NCBI GenBank assembly: GCA_002720865.1 | Contig: PBIO01000031.1 | Coordinates: forward strand, 392,484-456,483 | DNA length: 64,000 nucleotides | Direction: 5' to 3' | Source of the DNA: Halobacteriovorax sp. | GTDB taxonomy: Bacteria > Bdellovibrionota > Bacteriovoracia > Bacteriovoracales > Bacteriovoracaceae | Part shown: in pieces, positions 33,641-43,314 of the stretch | Position numbering within the stretch: position 1 is the first letter of the stretch | How the letters are laid out: each line of letters starts with the position of its first letter | The notes under the pieces: model-generated | What the model saw: only the letters and a program-made list of their open reading frames with translations | What the model was told of the DNA's origin: nothing | Databases searched by the model: none | Made by a program: the position numbers and the translations under genes

Positions 33641-33745
33641 GGCACCCTCTCTTTATATAAGCTTATTTTTTAAACCCCGCTATCTTAGGGCAAGTACGGG
33701 GAAAGTGACAAATTTCTAAGGCGAGGGCAAAGCCAAGCTAAGTGT

Positions 33746-33805
33746 CCATTATTTAGAATAAACACCAATAAATTCAGAGGTTTATCTCTGTGATGCCCAT
33801 TATTT
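33746..33805. repeat. Direct repeat in the acsA upstream region
   Basis: CCATTATTT occurs at 33746-33754 and again at 33797-33805, 51 bases apart start to start, within the 270-base gap between acsA and the large secreted-protein gene. A TATAAT (33840-33845) follows for the rightward gene. The repeats could be regulator sites; they are short enough that chance is possible in AT-rich DNA. Confidence 0.3.
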
Positions 33806-33910
33806 GAGGGTATTTCTAGGTTCAAAACCGTAGCCAATCTATAATTAACCAACTGCGGTACTCAAGTTTTTAGAGATTTGTCCGATTAGTGAGAAGACGA
33901 GGATAAAAAG

Positions 33911-36900
33911 ATGAAGAAAGACCTTATGAAAACGACAATTAAGCTACTCTTACTAAGCGCTATGATTGGGTTTATTCAATCAGCTCAGGCAGAGGACCCA
34001 GTGACCCCAAGTTTTGATTCTTGGCGAGCACCTCTAAAACTTTCTTTTGGTTCATTTGAACAAGAAAAGTCACAGGGAAATTTTGGATTGAACTACGGTG
34101 GTTTTGCTGGTGGAACTCAAAGCTATACTTGGAATTTATCTGATGATTCAGAGTATGGTGGTGGCTTTTCTCTAGGGACCTATAAGCTTTTTGATTGGAA
34201 TAAAAGTGTCTTTTCAACTGATGATCTTTTAAGTCTTAGTTCTTCGAGCTGTATAAGACCTTGTGATAAGGATGCCTGGAATTGCGGTTGGGGACCTATT
34301 ACAGACGAAGAGTATCAAAAGCGATTAAAAAGCTGCGGCGTTGACCCAAGCTTTAAGCCGGTAAAGTTAGTTTCTGACTCTTCTAAAAATACATTAAGAT
34401 GTGAATTTGGTCAGGGGATTGAACCCTTTGAACTTTCTTATAAGTCGATTAAGGATCTAATTGACTATGACTGTGATGCAAAGAGAGAGCTTGGAGACGG
34501 GGCCTATTGCTACTGCGTTCTAAGAAAGTCAGGAGATCCTAAAAATAAAAACTATACTCCGCTTACTCCAAGTGATGTTGCGACTCTTGAGTCATTAACA
34601 AAGCTTGATAACTATCAGCGAGAAGTCATGAAGTTAGAGCAAGACTTTGCTTCAACTGCTGCCATTTTGTCGGAAGCCTTTCATTCACCAGATGATGATC
34701 TTAAAAAGCTTTTTGAAAGTGATGAGAAAAATCAAGTTTGTCTTCCAGGAAGTTTTACTCAGCTAGAGGCCTTTTTAAAGGATGCTCCTGGCGATGAAGG
34801 GAGTGCTTGTGGGAAAAGAGGACTTGCTTCACTTGATAATATTTTTAAGCTTAATGTTGCTCAGAAAAAATGTGCTGAATCTTCTGATTCTGACTGTGTA
34901 GATAAAGCTATTAAGGAACAAGAAAAAGGAAGTATGTTCTCGGCCATTAACCAAAAAACGGCTGAGGAATATGCTAAAAGAAATAACTTAACTCCAGAAG
35001 AAATCAAGGCGAGAGAGAACTTTAATCCGGTTCAGTACGATAAAAACTGCGAGGTTCGTAAGACTGTTGCCGCCCATATTCAATCTGCAATGGTTGGTGG
35101 CCTCCATCAAGCCAAAGGCATGGCCCTTCAGTATGCTGAGGAGAATGGGGTAGAAATGGTTGATGGACAGGTGGACCTTTCAACTTGTCCTCCCGACGGA
35201 ACAAGCATGCCTCCACAAATGTTAAATTATATTTCAGCCGTTGCTAAAACTATTAGTGACTACAGAAGATCAGGAAAGAGCCCTGACAAATTCGTGGAAG
35301 ATATGGCGAATAGACCAGGTGGAGAGTACGCCTTAAATGAGCTGAAAAGAAAAATTGCTGATAATAATTATATTATTGCAGTGGGTGTTTTAAGACACCA
35401 TTCAGAAACAAAATCACCAATGTCAAAACTGCTTCAGATGATGGACGCAGTTATTCCTAATGAAGAAGATCTTGTTAAAAGTGGATACGAAGCAAAACTT
35501 TCAGAGATTGTTAGAGTTGGCTTTAAGAAGATTGAAGTAGATGTCTTGAAATCAGCCATTAAGGGTTGTCATGAGTTTATTAAGAAAACTGAGAATATGT
35601 GTATTAAGCTAGCAAAGGGAGCAAAGGAAGAAGTTAGCCCTGAGCAGTTTAGCCAGCTTAACCCAAAGTCAGCTGCAAGATTTGCTAAACTTTCTGAAAA
35701 TCTAGGTAGTTTAGAAGGAATTTCAGAAGCGGCTCTTTCTAGAAAACTAAGTCAGCTTAGATGCGCCAATATCGTAGGTGATGACGAGCTTAAGTATCTT
35801 GCCATTCAAAAACCAAAAGCAGGTGATAAGCCAGAGGTAAGTAATCTTCCGATGGACGGAGTTATTGCTTATAATGAGCCAGATACTTCAGCCAAGGACC
35901 CTTCAAAAGTTTCATCTAACCCTTGGGCCTATTCAGTTTCTGATAGAAGTAGAGTTTTTAGTAAATCAGATAGGGCCGGTATTAGAGGAGTTGCTAAAGC
36001 AATTACGGCCACTAGGAAAAACACCTTTAAGGGACCACTTGCTGAAGCCCAGTCAAAGCTAGGTTCAAAAAATACGGACTCAGGTAATACTGGTGTCTTT
36101 AAAGATTCTAATGCAGCCGTTAAGAATATAGCGAATATGTCACAAAAGTCGTTGCGAGCGGCAACCACACCTGTGAGAGCTGACACGAATCAAGCACCTT
36201 CAAGCTTTACTCAAAACTTTGCGGGTGTATCTGAAAGTAAAGCTAAAGAAGAAAAAGCAAAAATCGAAAGAGAGAAAAAAGAAGCTGACGATCGCCTTGA
36301 TGTTATTGCCGCTAGACTTGCGGACCTAATGGAAAGCCGTGAGGCCAATAAAAAATCTATCAAAGAAAAAGATAAGCAGTTAACGGATGAAGAAAAAGCC
36401 ACTGATCCAGATTATCAGTCTATGCTTATTGAAAAATTAAATCTTGAAAGAGAGATCGCTGCACTAAATCGAGAAAAAGTGGAAAAAGCCACGGCCAAAA
36501 AAGAATTTGAAGAGCGTTTAGCTGAAATTGAATCGGCCTCAGAAGCTGAGGAAAAAGGATCTGCTCAAAAAGAAGCTAGTAAAGTAGCAAAAGCAAAGTC
36601 AACTCCATCTAAAACTACTGGTGGTAGCACTGGTGGTAGTTCAAAAACTGGTAGAAGTATTGCCTCAGTTGGTTCAGGTTCAGTTGGCTCAGGAGGCGGC
36701 GGTGGCTCTGGAGGAGGAGCAGATAATTCTAATAGCTTTTTTGAAGCAGCCCCTTATGTGATCACCCTAACTCAAGATCAAGTAACGGCCATAAAGCAAA
36801 ACTTTCAACTTCTAGAAAAGCCTGAGCGCTGGGTAGCCGGTGGAAAGCCGCCAGTAATTAGAGAAGGTAATATTTTCTATGAACTTGAAGTAAGAGACGG

Positions 36901-37093
36901 AAAAATCGTCGTTGATGCCCTTGGTAACCCAGTAAAAAAGAAGGCCTTAAACGGGTTTAATGTGGAAGGCTTAAGAAAGCCGGCCAGTGGAAAAGTGGCT
37001 GACTTACCTAAAGAAGTTGATAAAGAGGAAGTTAAAAGAAGACGTGCTGCACGAGTACGAAACTTAAATGCCATTCTAGACGGAAATAAATAG
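33911..37093 (+). CDS. Large secreted protein with coiled coil and Gly-rich linker
   Basis: A 1060-residue protein with a signal peptide (residues about 8-27, ending SAQAE). The N-terminal third has several Cys (CIRPC, CGWG, CDCD, CYC) suggesting disulfides, the middle is helical, residues about 775-897 form a long charged coiled coil rich in Glu/Lys/Ala, and 900-938 is a Gly/Ser linker (GGGGGSGGG). A compact, basic C-terminal segment of about 120 residues ends in RRRAARVRNLNAILDG. I recognise no family. It is a single-gene unit ended by a strong hairpin. Its general build resembles the other large secreted protein at 58039-61131, but no shared motif was found by eye. Confidence 0.78.
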   Translation: MKKDLMKTTIKLLLLSAMIGFIQSAQAEDPVTPSFDSWRAPLKLSFGSFEQEKSQGNFGLNYGGFAGGTQSYTWNLSDDSEYGGGFSLGTYKLFDWNKSVFSTDDLLSLSSSSCIRPCDKDAWNCGWGPITDEEYQKRLKSCGVDPSFKPVKLVSDSSKNTLRCEFGQGIEPFELSYKSIKDLIDYDCDAKRELGDGAYCYCVLRKSGDPKNKNYTPLTPSDVATLESLTKLDNYQREVMKLEQDFASTAAILSEAFHSPDDDLKKLFESDEKNQVCLPGSFTQLEAFLKDAPGDEGSACGKRGLASLDNIFKLNVAQKKCAESSDSDCVDKAIKEQEKGSMFSAINQKTAEEYAKRNNLTPEEIKARENFNPVQYDKNCEVRKTVAAHIQSAMVGGLHQAKGMALQYAEENGVEMVDGQVDLSTCPPDGTSMPPQMLNYISAVAKTISDYRRSGKSPDKFVEDMANRPGGEYALNELKRKIADNNYIIAVGVLRHHSETKSPMSKLLQMMDAVIPNEEDLVKSGYEAKLSEIVRVGFKKIEVDVLKSAIKGCHEFIKKTENMCIKLAKGAKEEVSPEQFSQLNPKSAARFAKLSENLGSLEGISEAALSRKLSQLRCANIVGDDELKYLAIQKPKAGDKPEVSNLPMDGVIAYNEPDTSAKDPSKVSSNPWAYSVSDRSRVFSKSDRAGIRGVAKAITATRKNTFKGPLAEAQSKLGSKNTDSGNTGVFKDSNAAVKNIANMSQKSLRAATTPVRADTNQAPSSFTQNFAGVSESKAKEEKAKIEREKKEADDRLDVIAARLADLMESREANKKSIKEKDKQLTDEEKATDPDYQSMLIEKLNLEREIAALNREKVEKATAKKEFEERLAEIESASEAEEKGSAQKEASKVAKAKSTPSKTTGGSTGGSSKTGRSIASVGSGSVGSGGGGGSGGGADNSNSFFEAAPYVITLTQDQVTAIKQNFQLLEKPERWVAGGKPPVIREGNIFYELEVRDGKIVVDALGNPVKKKALNGFNVEGLRKPASGKVADLPKEVDKEEVKRRRAARVRNLNAILDGNK

Positions 37094-37100
37094 GTTTTAA

Positions 37101-37122
37101 CGGAGGTTCGTAAGAACCTCCG
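37101..37122 (+). terminator. Hairpin after the large secreted-protein gene
   Basis: Perfect nine-pair stem CGGAGGTTC (37101-37109) / GAACCTCCG (37114-37122) with a GTAA loop, eight bases after the stop codon region. A weak T-containing stretch follows. It likely ends transcription between this gene and the downstream leucine operon. Confidence 0.75.
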
Positions 37123-37187
37123 CGTCTTGTCATTTTGCGCAAAAAATCAGATATTTAGGGGCAATTTTTAGCCATTAGAGGTCCCTA

Positions 37188-38813
37188 GTGCAAGCGCTTA
37201 ATACACAAATTGAGAAGGGCTCAAAAGCCTTTAAAGAAAATCAAAAGTTCCATAGTGCTCTTCGAGAAGAGCTATTAGCTAAACTTGAAAAAGTTAAGCT
37301 AGGTGGCGGCGAGAAGTCTGTCGAGCGCCATTTAAAAAGAGGAAAAAGTCTCCCAAGAGAAAGAATTGAAGCGATCTTAGATGATGGCTCTCCTTTTTTA
37401 GAACTTTCTAGTCTTGCGGCCCATGAGCTTTATGAAGAAGGTGAAGTTCCCTCAGCTGGAATGGTGACGGGGATCGGTAGAGTTCACGGTGTTGAATGTT
37501 TATTTGTGGCCAATGACGCTACTGTAAAAGGGGGAACCTATTTTCCCATGACCGTGAAAAAACATCTTCGCGCCCAAGAAGTGGCCCTTGAAAATAAACT
37601 CCCTTGTATCTATTTAGTGGACTCTGGAGGAGCTTTTCTACCAAGACAAGATGAAGTTTTTCCGGATAAAGATCACTTTGGAAGAATTTTTTATAACCAA
37701 GCACAAATGTCCGCTGCGGGAATCCCTCAGATCGCTGTTGTCCTTGGCTCTTGTACGGCCGGTGGAGCTTATGTTCCTGCCATGTCAGATGAGTCAATTA
37801 TTGTAAAAGGAAATGGAACAATCTTTTTAGGGGGACCGCCACTAGTTAAAGCGGCTACCGGTGAAGAGGTTAGTGCTGAGGACCTTGGAGGAGCCGATGT
37901 GCATACCTCTAAGTCTGGGGTAGCTGATCACTTTGCTGAGAATGAGGAAGAGGCCCTAGAAATCTGTAGGAATATTGTTGAGAACTTAAATTATAAAAGT
38001 GCCGGTTTACTTCAAGGCTTAAAAGAAATCGATGAAGTGGAAAAACCACTATACTCCCCAGAAGAGTTATTAGGTGTTGTGCCCGCTGATACGAGAACTC
38101 CTTTTGACGTTAGAGAAGTGATTGCAAGGTTAGTGGATGGATCTAAGTTTCACGAATTTAAAGAGCGCTATGGGGCAACTCTTGTTTGCGGCTTTGCTAA
38201 AATTCATGGTCAGCAAGTAGGTATAGTGGCCAATAATGGAATTCTTTTTAGTGAGTCTTCACTAAAGGGAGCTCACTTTGTTGAGCTTTGCGGGCAAAGA
38301 AAAATCCCACTAGTTTTTCTTCAAAATATTACTGGTTTTATGGTCGGTAAAAAGTATGAGTCCGGAGGGATTGCTAAGGACGGAGCAAAATTAGTTACGG
38401 CCGTTTCAACAGTTAATGTACCCAAATTTACGGTCATCATAGGTGGCTCTTTCGGAGCTGGTAATTATGGCATGTGCGGAAGGGCCTATTCACCTAGGTT
38501 TTTATGGATGTGGCCCAACGCCAGAATCTCTGTCATGGGGGGCGAGCAAGCGGCGGGGGGTTTGACGACCGTTAAACAAGCAGGTCTAGAAGTAAAAGGC
38601 CAAAAAACCATGAGTGAAGAAGAAGTAGCAACTTTTCAAAAACCAATTCTTGATAAATATGAAAAAGAAGGTTCAGCCTATTATTCTACCGCTAGAATCT
38701 GGGATGATGGAGTTATTGATCCGACCCAAACAAGAGATATTCTTGGGCTTGCTATTGCGGCCTCTTTAAACTCTGGAATAGAAGACACCAAGTTTGGTGT
38801 CTTTAGGATGTAA
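37188..38813 (+). CDS. mccB: Methylcrotonyl-CoA carboxylase, carboxyltransferase (beta) subunit
   Basis: Carboxyltransferase of 541 residues that moves CO2 from biotin to 3-methylcrotonyl-CoA in leucine breakdown. Seen: [17 protein letters not shown], the glycine loop [37 protein letters not shown], and [17 protein letters not shown] with MGGEQAAG, all typical of the MCC beta branch rather than propionyl- or acetyl-CoA carboxylase. GTG start with AGAGG eight bases upstream. It opens a six-gene rightward operon; the gene for isovaleryl-CoA dehydrogenase, usually alongside, is not in the window. Confidence 0.95.
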   Translation: MQALNTQIEKGSKAFKENQKFHSALREELLAKLEKVKLGGGEKSVERHLKRGKSLPRERIEAILDDGSPFLELSSLAAHELYEEGEVPSAGMVTGIGRVHGVECLFVANDATVKGGTYFPMTVKKHLRAQEVALENKLPCIYLVDSGGAFLPRQDEVFPDKDHFGRIFYNQAQMSAAGIPQIAVVLGSCTAGGAYVPAMSDESIIVKGNGTIFLGGPPLVKAATGEEVSAEDLGGADVHTSKSGVADHFAENEEEALEICRNIVENLNYKSAGLLQGLKEIDEVEKPLYSPEELLGVVPADTRTPFDVREVIARLVDGSKFHEFKERYGATLVCGFAKIHGQQVGIVANNGILFSESSLKGAHFVELCGQRKIPLVFLQNITGFMVGKKYESGGIAKDGAKLVTAVSTVNVPKFTVIIGGSFGAGNYGMCGRAYSPRFLWMWPNARISVMGGEQAAGGLTTVKQAGLEVKGQKTMSEEEVATFQKPILDKYEKEGSAYYSTARIWDDGVIDPTQTRDILGLAIAASLNSGIEDTKFGVFRM

Positions 38814-38815
38814 GC

Positions 38816-39607
38816 ATGAGCAATGAGCTTTTTAAATTTGTTAAAGGAAAACTTGGAATCGTACGGATTGTTTTAAACAGACCAGAGCTGCATAACGCTT
38901 TTAACGATGAGATGATCGCCGGATTAATTAAAGCTTTTGAGGATATTGAAAAAGATGATTCTTTAAGACTTGTGACAATAACTGGAGAGGGAAAATCTTT
39001 TTGCGCAGGAGCTGATCTTAATTGGATGAAAAAGATGGTTGATTATTCTGATGAGGAGAATTTTCAAGACAGTGTAATGTTGGCCAATTTATTTAAGGCC
39101 ATTAATAATTGCTCTCTTCCTGTGCTCGCTAAAGTTAACGGAGCAACTCTTGGGGGCGGAACCGGTGTTGTGGCCGCTTGTGATTTTGTTTTAAGTGCTA
39201 AGTCTGCAAAGTTCGGTTTTACGGAAGCAAGGCTCGGGCTAGTTCCCGCCGTGATCTCTCCTTTTGTTATGGCCAAAATAGGAGAGTCTAATGCCAGGGC
39301 CTGGTTTTTAAGCGGGGAGCGCTTTAGTGCAGAAAAGGCCATGGACATGGGATTGGTGCACGAGTTAACTCCTCTTGATAATATAGATAGTGAATTTGAA
39401 AAATGGATTGAGCGTTTCTTAAAGGCCGGACCGCTTGCGGCCAAAGAGGCAAAAGCTTTAATAAAAAATGTTTTAAATTTAAAACCTGAAGAAGTGACTG
39501 AATATACCTGTAAGACAATCTCTCGTATAAGAACAAGTGAGGAAGGTCAGGAGGGGATGAAAGCACTCTTAGAAAAGCGAAAAGCAAGTTGGTTAGAAAG
39601 TGAATAA
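38816..39607 (+). CDS. Methylglutaconyl-CoA hydratase-like crotonase
   Basis: Crotonase-fold enzyme of 263 residues. Motifs: GKSFCAGADLNWMKKM (oxyanion hole 1), ATLGGGTGVVAACD (oxyanion hole 2) and FTEARLGLVPAVISPFV. The ADLNWM and LGLVPA..SP pattern resembles 3-methylglutaconyl-CoA hydratases (LiuC/AtuE/AUH), fitting its place between the carboxylase subunits: the step after carboxylation of methylcrotonyl-CoA. It starts two bases after mccB and overlaps the next gene by eight bases. A generic enoyl-CoA hydratase is the alternative; context makes the LiuC-like role likely. Confidence 0.87.
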   Translation: MSNELFKFVKGKLGIVRIVLNRPELHNAFNDEMIAGLIKAFEDIEKDDSLRLVTITGEGKSFCAGADLNWMKKMVDYSDEENFQDSVMLANLFKAINNCSLPVLAKVNGATLGGGTGVVAACDFVLSAKSAKFGFTEARLGLVPAVISPFVMAKIGESNARAWFLSGERFSAEKAMDMGLVHELTPLDNIDSEFEKWIERFLKAGPLAAKEAKALIKNVLNLKPEEVTEYTCKTISRIRTSEEGQEGMKALLEKRKASWLESE

Positions 39608-41093
39608 GATAAAAAAAATACTGATTGCAAATAGAGGAGAGATCGCAGTTCGAGTTGCTCAAACTTGCCGCGAGCTTGGAATTAAAACCATTAGTCTCTA
39701 TACCCCCGAAGAAACTGAGCTGCCCCATTCAAGTATTGGGGATGAGTCTTTTAATTTAGGAGAAGGAGCCCTTAGCGAAACTTATTTAAATCAAGACTTA
39801 ATTATTAGCACGGCCAAAGAACTTGGTGCCGATGCTATTCATCCTGGTTACGGGTTTTTAAGTGAAAACTCAAGCTTCGCTAAAAAAGTGGTAGCAGCTG
39901 GACTGATTTTTATTGGACCGGCACCAGCTTCAATTGAGCTTATGGGAGATAAGAAAACCTCCAAGCAAGAAATGGAAAAAATTGGAGCCCCATTAATTCC
40001 TGGCTATCATGGGGATGAGCAAGATGGTGACTTTCTAAAAGCAGAGGCTTCAAAGATTGGTTACCCAGTTCTAATTAAGGCCTCTGCCGGTGGCGGCGGA
40101 AAAGGCATGCGTATTGTAAGGGGCGAATCTGAATTTGAAGAAGCTCTTGCCTCCGCTAAAAGAGAAGCACAAAACGCTTTTGGGAATGATATCGTACTTA
40201 TTGAGAAATTTATTGTAAATCCTCGTCATATAGAAGTTCAGGTCTTCGGTGATTCACATGGAAACTGCGTTCATCTTTTTGAAAGAGAGTGCTCTATTCA
40301 AAGAAGGCATCAAAAGATTATTGAAGAAAGTCCTTCACCGGCGCTTACACCTAAAGTTAGAGAGGCCATAACTAAGTCAGCGGTAGATATTGCAGCAGGG
40401 ATTAATTATCTTGGAGCTGGGACGGTTGAATTTATCTACGACGAGGATGATAGCTTTTATTTTTTAGAGATGAATACCAGGCTTCAAGTTGAGCATCCAG
40501 TAACGGAGATGATTACTGGACAGGATCTTGTGGAGTGGCAAATAAAAGTAGCCGCTGGAGAAAAGCTTCCTCTTAAACAAGAGGAGATCACTTGCCGTGG
40601 TCATGCAGTGGAGCTTCGAATCTATGCAGAAGATCCTGATAATGGATTTCTTCCTTCAATCGGAAAGCTAAATATTGTTGGTGAAGCGAAGCTTAGAAAT
40701 GTAAGGCTAGATACTGGATATACTGATGGGAATGAAATTGGTGTTAGTTTTGACCCAATGCTGGCAAAACTAATAGGCTGGGCCGATAGCAGAGAGAAGG
40801 CAATCACTAAAGTAAGAGAATCTCTTAACGACTATCCATTCCTTGGATTAAAAACTAATAGAGAATATCTTGGACGTGTTCTTGAGCACAAGATGTTTAT
40901 TAAAGGTGAAACCTTTACGCATTTTGTGGAGACCTATAGTGAAGATTTAAAAAAGCCTGAGTTATCAGATGAAGAAGTGGCTAAGCTTATCGGGGCCAAG
41001 CATATGGCAGGAAATAAATCATCGGTAAGAAAATCAAGCTCTACAGAAAATTATAACTGCTGGACTCAGCTAAGTGGATTTAGGAACTGTTAA
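39600..41093 (+). CDS. mccA: Methylcrotonyl-CoA carboxylase, biotin carboxylase subunit (BCCP domain separate)
   Basis: Biotin carboxylase of 497 residues. It carboxylates the biotin of the carrier protein with bicarbonate and ATP. Seen: IANRGEIAVRVAQTCRELG at the N-terminus, HPGYGFLSEN, the ATP-grasp loop GGGGKGM (164-170), ERECSIQRRHQKIIEE and EMNTRLQVEHPVTEM near 291. MCC alpha proteins are usually about 650-680 residues with biotin carrier domain fused; here the protein stops at a SGFRNC segment and the carrier domain is encoded by the next gene through a TAATG overlap. GTG start, overlapping the hydratase gene by eight bases. Confidence 0.94.
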   Translation: MNKIKKILIANRGEIAVRVAQTCRELGIKTISLYTPEETELPHSSIGDESFNLGEGALSETYLNQDLIISTAKELGADAIHPGYGFLSENSSFAKKVVAAGLIFIGPAPASIELMGDKKTSKQEMEKIGAPLIPGYHGDEQDGDFLKAEASKIGYPVLIKASAGGGGKGMRIVRGESEFEEALASAKREAQNAFGNDIVLIEKFIVNPRHIEVQVFGDSHGNCVHLFERECSIQRRHQKIIEESPSPALTPKVREAITKSAVDIAAGINYLGAGTVEFIYDEDDSFYFLEMNTRLQVEHPVTEMITGQDLVEWQIKVAAGEKLPLKQEEITCRGHAVELRIYAEDPDNGFLPSIGKLNIVGEAKLRNVRLDTGYTDGNEIGVSFDPMLAKLIGWADSREKAITKVRESLNDYPFLGLKTNREYLGRVLEHKMFIKGETFTHFVETYSEDLKKPELSDEEVAKLIGAKHMAGNKSSVRKSSSTENYNCWTQLSGFRNC

Positions 41094-41515
41094 TGGGAAA
41101 AAAAATATTAATTAACGATATTGAATACCAGTATGACTTTAGACAAACTACTGAGAAAGTAGAGATAACTTTAGATGGGAAAGTCTTTAATTTTAGTAAA
41201 AAAGACTTGAATTTATCTAATGATGGAAGACATTTCGTCTTAGACAATAAAGATTTTTTTATTGAAAAGGCCAGCTCCCGTAAGTCTTCGGCCGCCTCTG
41301 AAGGTAGCTCAAAGTCTCCTATGCCTGGAAAGATCTTAAAGGTGCTTTGTAAAGAAGGAGATGCGGTTAAAAAAGGGGATCCCCTTATCATAATGGAAGC
41401 CATGAAAATGGAGCATACTTTAAAAGCGTCAAAAGACGGTAGGGTTAAAACGGTTAAGTATTCAGAAGGGGAACTTGTTGAAGGGCAAGTTGAACTAGTG
41501 GAGCTGGAAGATTAA
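41093..41515 (+). CDS. Biotin carboxyl carrier protein of the methylcrotonyl-CoA carboxylase
   Basis: A 140-residue carrier. The C-terminal half is a biotinyl domain: SPMPGKILKVLCKEGDAV, then EAMKMEH with biotinylated Lys105. The N-terminal about 60 residues match the BT linker region that, in one-piece MCC alpha subunits, connects the carboxylase core with the carrier domain and contacts the beta subunit. So this gene and the preceding one together equal a standard MCC alpha chain. TAATG overlaps on both sides force tight co-translation. A short Ser/Lys linker (SSRKSSAASEGSSKS) precedes the biotinyl domain. Confidence 0.92.
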   Translation: MGKKILINDIEYQYDFRQTTEKVEITLDGKVFNFSKKDLNLSNDGRHFVLDNKDFFIEKASSRKSSAASEGSSKSPMPGKILKVLCKEGDAVKKGDPLIIMEAMKMEHTLKASKDGRVKTVKYSEGELVEGQVELVELED

Positions 41516-42432
41516 TGTTTAAAAACCTTCCTAAATCTATTCATATAACTGAAGTCGGACCTAGGGACGGACTTCAAAATGAAAAAAAAGTTTTATCAAC
41601 TGAAGATAAGATCAGTTTTATTTTAATGCTTCAAAAAGCGGGGCTTAAAAGTATTGAGGCCACTAGCTTTGTAAGGCCAGATAGAATTCCGCAGATGGGA
41701 GATGCTAGTGAACTTTACGAAGGTCTAATGGCCTTAACTTCAAGTAAAGTTGAGTACCCCTGTCTTATCCCAAATATCAAAGGGCTCGAAAAAGCCTTAG
41801 AAGCTGGTGTGAAGGAAATAGCTCTATTTACGGCCACTAGCGAAGAATTCAATAAGAAAAATATCAATGCTTCCATTGATGAATCATTTGTTAGAATGGA
41901 AGAAGTGGCTAAAAAAGCAATTTCTAGTGGGTTAAAAGTTAGAGGCTATGTTTCAACTGTTTTTGGCTGTCCCTATGAAGCTGAAACAAGCATAAAGAAA
42001 CTCATTGAAGTTTCAAAAAGATTACAAGATCTTGGGGCCTACGATATAAGTCTTGGAGATACCATTGGAGTGGGCGTTCCTCTTCAAGTGGCCAAAATCA
42101 TAAATGAGCTTGAAAAGAATTTTGATCTAGGGTTATTCTCCATGCATTTTCATGACACAAAAGGCATGGCCCTCTCCAATGTTTTAACAAGCATTGAATT
42201 GGGAATAACCAAGTTTGACTCTTCAGCGGGAGGCTTAGGTGGTTGTCCTTATGCTAAAGGAGCCACGGGAAATCTTGCCACAGAAGATCTGGTTTACCTT
42301 TGTCATTCCCTTGGAATAGAAACTGGGGTTGATATGGAGCTGCTGGCCAGTGCCTCGGAATTTATTCTCTCAAAACTTGGTCATGCTAGTTCATCAAAAT
42401 ATTTAACGGCCTACCTAGCAGGAAAAAAATAA
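41515..42432 (+). CDS. mvaB: Hydroxymethylglutaryl-CoA lyase
   Basis: TIM-barrel lyase of 305 residues that splits HMG-CoA into acetoacetate and acetyl-CoA, the last step of leucine breakdown. Seen: TEVGPRDGLQNE at 12-23 with catalytic Arg17 and metal-binding Asp18, SMHFHDTKGMALSN (metal His pair), and GGLGGCPYAKGATGN with the catalytic Cys. Length is standard (about 300). It is flanked by TAATG overlaps. The acetoacetate produced can be activated by the acetoacetyl-CoA synthetase encoded at 51453-53378. Confidence 0.96.
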   Translation: MFKNLPKSIHITEVGPRDGLQNEKKVLSTEDKISFILMLQKAGLKSIEATSFVRPDRIPQMGDASELYEGLMALTSSKVEYPCLIPNIKGLEKALEAGVKEIALFTATSEEFNKKNINASIDESFVRMEEVAKKAISSGLKVRGYVSTVFGCPYEAETSIKKLIEVSKRLQDLGAYDISLGDTIGVGVPLQVAKIINELEKNFDLGLFSMHFHDTKGMALSNVLTSIELGITKFDSSAGGLGGCPYAKGATGNLATEDLVYLCHSLGIETGVDMELLASASEFILSKLGHASSSKYLTAYLAGKK

Positions 42433-43241
42433 TGAGCTATGTAGACTGTAAGCACCTCATTACTGAAGTCAAAGATGAAGTTCTTTGGATTAGCCTCAAT
42501 AGACCAGAGGCCATGAATGCCTTTTCCGATGAAATGATTGAAGGCCTAGTAAAGGCCATTAAAAAAGCAGAAGAGGACTCAGCCATTAGACTAAGTGTTA
42601 TAACAGGAAGCGGTAAGGCCTTTTGCGCCGGCGGCGATATTAAGGCCATGGAAGAGAAGACCGGCATGTTCGCTGGAGACTCAAAGGAATTAAAAGAACG
42701 TTATCAAAAAGGCATTCAGCAAATACCACTTGCTATTGAATCGGTTAATAAACCGATTATTGCCATGGTAAACGGCGCTGCAATTGGAGCAGGTCTTGAT
42801 CTTGCTTGCATGTGTGATATCCGAGTTGGAAGTGAATACGCTAAGTTTGGGGAAACTTTTGCTAAACTGGCCCTTGTTCCAGGGGACGGTGGTTCCTATT
42901 TCCTTCAAAGAGTTGTGGGCTTTGCAAAGGCCATGGAGATGACCTTAACCGGAAGTATATATAACGCCAGTCAAGCTAAAGAGATGGGTCTTTTAAATGA
43001 AGTAGCTGAGGCTGAAGATTTAAAGTCCAGAGTTCAGGTCTATATAGATGCCATTAAATTAACCGCACCAAAGGCAGTGGCCTTTGGAAAAGCTGCCCTT
43101 AAAGCGGCTTATCATGAAGAGCTGGCCCCCATGCTTGATACTCTTTCAACTTATCAAGGGGAAACCCAGCGAACGGAAGATCATTTTGAGGCCATTAAGG
43201 CCTTCAAGGAAAAACGAAAGCCTGTCTGGAAAGGACATTAG
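42432..43241 (+). CDS. Enoyl-CoA hydratase/isomerase family protein
   Basis: Crotonase of 269 residues, the fourth in the window and second in this operon. Motifs: GKAFCAGGDIKAMEEK (GGD replaces the commoner GAD), NGAAIGAGLDLACMCD and FGETFAKLALVPGDGGSYFL. The DGG in place of AGG and the GGDIKAM pattern differ from the hydratase at 38816, so it probably handles another acyl-CoA of the branched-chain or isoprenoid type. TAATG overlap with the lyase gene. Substrate not assignable from sequence alone. Confidence 0.85.
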   Translation: MSYVDCKHLITEVKDEVLWISLNRPEAMNAFSDEMIEGLVKAIKKAEEDSAIRLSVITGSGKAFCAGGDIKAMEEKTGMFAGDSKELKERYQKGIQQIPLAIESVNKPIIAMVNGAAIGAGLDLACMCDIRVGSEYAKFGETFAKLALVPGDGGSYFLQRVVGFAKAMEMTLTGSIYNASQAKEMGLLNEVAEAEDLKSRVQVYIDAIKLTAPKAVAFGKAALKAAYHEELAPMLDTLSTYQGETQRTEDHFEAIKAFKEKRKPVWKGH

Positions 43242-43246
43242 GCCTA

Positions 43247-43274
43247 TTTGACATTGAGCTTCTTCAATATCAAA
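43247..43274 (+). terminator. Possible terminator hairpin after the leucine operon
   Basis: TTTGA-C-ATTGA (43247-43257) pairs with TCAAT-A-TCAAA (43264-43274) across one mismatch, loop GCTTCT. No strong T run follows, so function as a terminator is uncertain; the embedded TTGACA could instead be a -35 box for the next gene. Confidence 0.4.
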
Positions 43275-43314
43275 ATTTAATTAATCCAACTATTTACTCG
43301 GCTCAAGGAAGAAT

